This document shows positions 61,665-64,000 of a stretch of DNA of 64,000 bases, piece after piece. Source of the DNA: Brevibacillus parabrevis. Lineage in GTDB: Bacteria; Bacillota; Bacilli; Brevibacillales; Brevibacillaceae. The first letter of the stretch is position 1. Each line of letters begins with the position of its first letter. A program made the translations under genes and the position numbers. Location: positions 310,001-374,000 of the forward strand of contig NZ_RHHV01000005.1 in assembly GCF_003710905.1 (NCBI RefSeq), written 5' to 3'. The notes beneath the pieces are model-generated. The model was not told where the DNA came from, did not search any database, and was given only the letters and a program-made list of their open reading frames with translations.

Positions 61665-62513
61665 CTATAAAAAGTGGCTGGCTTCTATAAATTGCTTTTC
61701 CAGCGGAGAAAGCTCATAGCCTTGCCTGGTAACCACATATTTATCGAGAAAACGCTGCTCGGCAGGCAGCTCCAAATAGTTCGTCACACCGAGCCGTTCG
61801 ACAATGCGTTTGGACATGAGAGTAATGCCCATTCCCAGCGCGGCGAATTGTAGCAGAGTTTCCACTACAGCAACCTGTGTCACGGGTGCTTTTGGCAGAC
61901 CGAAATCGGAAAAAAGTTGTGCCATGCGCGATGTATACAGGCATTGTTCGGACAAAATCAGTACCGTTGCTCCTGGCAAAATGCTTTTGAGCGACATGCC
62001 TGGCACGGCTCCTTTTCCAACCAGGACGACTTCCTCCAAGCCGATTTTTTTATAGTGCAGCTGTTCCGTCTTGCTGGATGCGCCAATCGCGAAAGCCAGG
62101 TCGATCGTGCCATTCATCAGCGCTTGTTCCATTTCGGCAGTTGAGCCAGTCTGTAAAGTAACGGACAGCTGCGGGTATTTTTCATACAAGCCGGCAAGCG
62201 TAGCGGTAATTTCCGAGCCAATCACGGATTGCATCGTGCCCAGCCGAAGCTTCGGTTCAAGCTGTTTCATCTCTTGCTCGGCTTCTTCCCACAAGCTCAA
62301 AAGCTTCTTGTAGTGCGTGTAAAGCCGCTTGCCTTCCACCGTCAGCTCCATGCCTTTGGAACTGCGAATGAACAGTTGCTGTGCGTAATGAGCTTCGATT
62401 TTTTTGATTTTCGCCGTCATGTTGGATTGCAGATGGTTCATGCGAAAGGCAGCGGCGGACAGGCTCTTCAGCTCGGCAACTGTCACGAACGCCCGGATTG
62501 TATCGATGTCCAT
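61665..62513 (-). CDS. LysR-family transcriptional regulator
   Basis: A 282-residue regulator: N-terminal LysR helix-turn-helix (MDIDTIRAFVTVAELKSLSAAAFRMNHLQSNMTAKIKKIEAH) and a substrate-binding-like effector domain (RLGTMQSVIGSEITATLAGLYEKYPQLSV). The start at 62513 has GGAAGGAG 6-13 nt upstream; longer reading to 62555 lacks a site. Transcribed divergently from the Gfo/Idh/MocA gene, which it probably controls by the usual LysR rule. Confidence 0.9.
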   Translation of the reverse strand: MDIDTIRAFVTVAELKSLSAAAFRMNHLQSNMTAKIKKIEAHYAQQLFIRSSKGMELTVEGKRLYTHYKKLLSLWEEAEQEMKQLEPKLRLGTMQSVIGSEITATLAGLYEKYPQLSVTLQTGSTAEMEQALMNGTIDLAFAIGASSKTEQLHYKKIGLEEVVLVGKGAVPGMSLKSILPGATVLILSEQCLYTSRMAQLFSDFGLPKAPVTQVAVVETLLQFAALGMGITLMSKRIVERLGVTNYLELPAEQRFLDKYVVTRQGYELSPLEKQFIEASHFL

Positions 62514-62637
62514 GTTTTCAACTCCTTCCATCAAAAAAAGTGATAGAGCAATCAAAAGTTAACATTATTCGAGATGTCTTTGGATTAGTATACTTTTCAC
62601 AAAAAAGAATTGCACGCGTGAAGCAGGAGGGAAAGAC

Positions 62638-63747
62638 ATGGATACAAAGCAAATTCGCACCGGGATTATCGGCGGGTCGTTGAACAATCAGTGGGCAAGC
62701 AAGACGCATATTCCTGTGCTTTTGCAAAGTGAGCGACACCGCATCACCGCAATCGCCACGACAAACGAAGCGAGTGCGCGAAAGAGTGCGGAAGTGACCG
62801 GGGCTACGCTCGCTGCGACAGACCACCGCGCCGTAAGCGGCTCGTCAGCTGTGGAGCTGGTAGTTGTAAGCGTCAAGGTTCCTGATCATTACGATGCAGT
62901 CCGCAGCGCCATCCTTGCCGGGAAGCATGTGTACTGCGAGTGGCCTCTAGCTGTCACGACAAGCGAGGCAGAACAGTTGGCTGGTCTGGCAAAACAGGCA
63001 GGCGTTCATCACGCAGCAGGGCTTCAGGCGAGACAGTCACCTGTGCTGCGGCAAGTGAAGCAGCGTCTGGAGCGAGGCGAGATTGGCCGTATCTTGTCTT
63101 GTCACATGCGCGTTTCCACGCAAGGAAAAGGCGGAGTCACCGATCGGCAGGGGGCGTATTTGCTGAGCGAAAAACACGGTGCGACACTGCTTGCGATCAA
63201 CGGCGGCCATTCCCTGGATGCCCTGTGCTACTTGCTTGGCGATTTTCGTGAGCTGTCCGCGATGATGAACCGGAATTTTTCTACTGCGACTGTGCTTGCG
63301 ACGAATGAAATCATTGCAAAAGACACAGCAGATCAGATCATGGTGCAAGGAGTGCTGAAAAGCGGGGCTTCGGCATTCGTTCATATCCAGGCAGGCACGT
63401 ATCCCGCCTTTGAGCTGGAAATTCAGGGAGAGCTGGGAGTCATTCGCATCGTGCAGCACAATTCGGCGGGACATGTACAGTTCGGCAACCTGGAAGCGCA
63501 CATGACAGCCTACTCTTCTGCAAGCCGTGTTGCAGCAAGCAATCCGGACCACTTCGTCTCGGTTGCAAAAGATGCGGCAGAAGGCGAAGCAGTCAGGCAA
63601 TATGTGGCTAGTGCTCATGAAGCTTTTGCCAAGGACATTCAGACAGGGACGTTCACCGTTCCCGATTTTTTTGAGGCACTCCACCTGCATCGGCTTCTGG
63701 ATGCGATCAGACTGGCGGCTGCCACAGGGAGCAGGCAGACTTTTTGA
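62638..63747 (+). CDS. Gfo/Idh/MocA-family oxidoreductase
   Basis: NAD(P)-dependent sugar or inositol-type dehydrogenase, 369 residues. Rossmann start IRTGIIGGSLNNQWASKTHIPVLLQ, AGKHVYCEWPLAVTTSEAEQLA (the family's EKP-equivalent reads EWP), then the alpha/beta C-terminal domain LLAINGGHSLDALCYLLGDFREL with the catalytic-area His. The EWP in place of EKP removes the usual catalytic Lys; some subgroups have it, but activity cannot be assumed. GCAGGAGGG lies about 7-14 nt before the ATG. Divergent from the LysR gene. Confidence 0.85.
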   Translation: MDTKQIRTGIIGGSLNNQWASKTHIPVLLQSERHRITAIATTNEASARKSAEVTGATLAATDHRAVSGSSAVELVVVSVKVPDHYDAVRSAILAGKHVYCEWPLAVTTSEAEQLAGLAKQAGVHHAAGLQARQSPVLRQVKQRLERGEIGRILSCHMRVSTQGKGGVTDRQGAYLLSEKHGATLLAINGGHSLDALCYLLGDFRELSAMMNRNFSTATVLATNEIIAKDTADQIMVQGVLKSGASAFVHIQAGTYPAFELEIQGELGVIRIVQHNSAGHVQFGNLEAHMTAYSSASRVAASNPDHFVSVAKDAAEGEAVRQYVASAHEAFAKDIQTGTFTVPDFFEALHLHRLLDAIRLAAATGSRQTF

Positions 63748-63749
63748 CG

Positions 63750-63779
63750 TTTACCTACCATTTTCAACTGTGGTATAAT
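63750..63779 (+). promoter_or_regulatory. Promoter of the final gene
   Basis: TTTACC (63750-63755), 18-bp spacer, TATAAT (63774-63779) with a TG extension (TGGTATAAT). Confidence 0.65.
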
Positions 63780-63841
63780 CTACCATTGTTTACTAGAAAC
63801 ATGCAGGCAAGTTGCAGACAGCATGAGAGGAGATCTTGAAA

Positions 63842-64000
63842 ATGCAAAGAAACAACCACTGGAAGAAGCTTGGCAGATGGGCAGGGGCGGGAGTGCTTGG
63901 CCTGACGATTTTGCTCGGCCACGTATACCCGCTGAAAGCCGCAGAGCCTGTTCAGGTGCCTTTTCTCAGTGAATGGTCCATTTCGACATTGAATGAAGGC
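63842..64000 (+). CDS. Secreted protein, 3' end outside window
   Basis: 53 codons visible. A signal peptide (WKKLGRWAGAGVLGLTILLG, cleavage likely after KAA) is followed by EPVQVPFLSEWSISTLNEG. The last part, SEWSISTLNEG, recalls the opening of SLH (S-layer homology) domains of this group, but too little is visible to assign a family. AGAGGAGA lies 7 nt before the ATG; a good promoter precedes it. Confidence 0.7.
   Translation, partial: MQRNNHWKKLGRWAGAGVLGLTILLGHVYPLKAAEPVQVPFLSEWSISTLNEG

Overview
The window looks like chromosome of a Brevibacillus-type Gram-positive bacterium (Bacillota, Paenibacillaceae). The gene order lytic transglycosylase - gapB - nrdR - dnaB - dnaI is a Firmicutes chromosomal neighbourhood. 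Strong AGGAGG-type ribosome sites, TTG/GTG starts, a T-box before tyrS, Fur boxes of the TGATAAT-N-ATTATCA type and roughly 50% GC all agree. Genus is inference; no 16S or other marker is present.

Layout. 1-10.8 kb: housekeeping core (transglycosylase end, gapB, an HD-GYP protein, nrdR, dnaB, dnaI), a SanA/YdcF-like protein overlapping dnaI tail to tail, a secreted protein of ten tandem BIG2 domains, and an ankyrin protein. 11-12.5 kb: a tRNA-Ala(GGC) locus with decayed tRNA copies and a DoxX-like gene. 12.7-22.75 kb: a complete type I-C CRISPR-Cas system (cas3-cas5c-cas8c-cas7c-cas4-cas1-cas2, with an internal cas11c start inside cas8c) and an array of 32 intact repeats plus one truncated repeat. 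Decayed tRNA-Ala/terminator modules and a shared 29-bp direct repeat lie on both sides. 22.8-30 kb: accessory DNA with a probable group II intron remnant, a truncated BIG2 protein, a MerR/MFS pair, a gene fragment, a nuclease-like orphan and a DrrAB-type ABC exporter.

30-41 kb: iron-regulated and degraded genes. An AraC regulator reads without a stop into a siderophore-binding lipoprotein that has its own Fur box. There are also a frameshifted EamA exporter, an Lrp regulator, a truncated AraC gene behind a Fur box, a secreted toxin-like protein with a cytosolic paralogue of its middle domain, an IS30 remnant, an ECF transporter S component, an AraC regulator and a Fur-box FMN monooxygenase. 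41-49 kb: T-box/tyrS, DUF4253, a MalT-like LuxR regulator, an alcohol-dehydrogenase-like reductase and a second Fur-controlled siderophore-binding lipoprotein. 49-57.8 kb (minus strand): an amidohydrolase and a 1041-residue GNAT fusion, then a six-gene operon Crp/Fnr - methyltransferase - NitT/TauT-type ABC transporter - cupin behind a Fur-like box. 58-64 kb: an SDR/AMP-ligase operon preceded by a perfect TGTGA-N6-TCACA site, a CoxG-like protein, DUF2798, a LysR gene divergent from a Gfo/Idh/MocA oxidoreductase, and the start of a secreted protein.

How the genes work together: six Fur-like boxes suggest much of 30-58 kb responds to iron limitation (siderophore capture, a flavin monooxygenase, and a Crp-controlled transporter operon). 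The siderophore-binding lipoproteins have no permease here, so they probably share permeases encoded elsewhere. The most unusual items are the toxin-like gene with its paralogue, the stop-less AraC/lipoprotein reading frame, the tRNA-flanked CRISPR island, the intron remnant and a 65-bp dispersed repeat.
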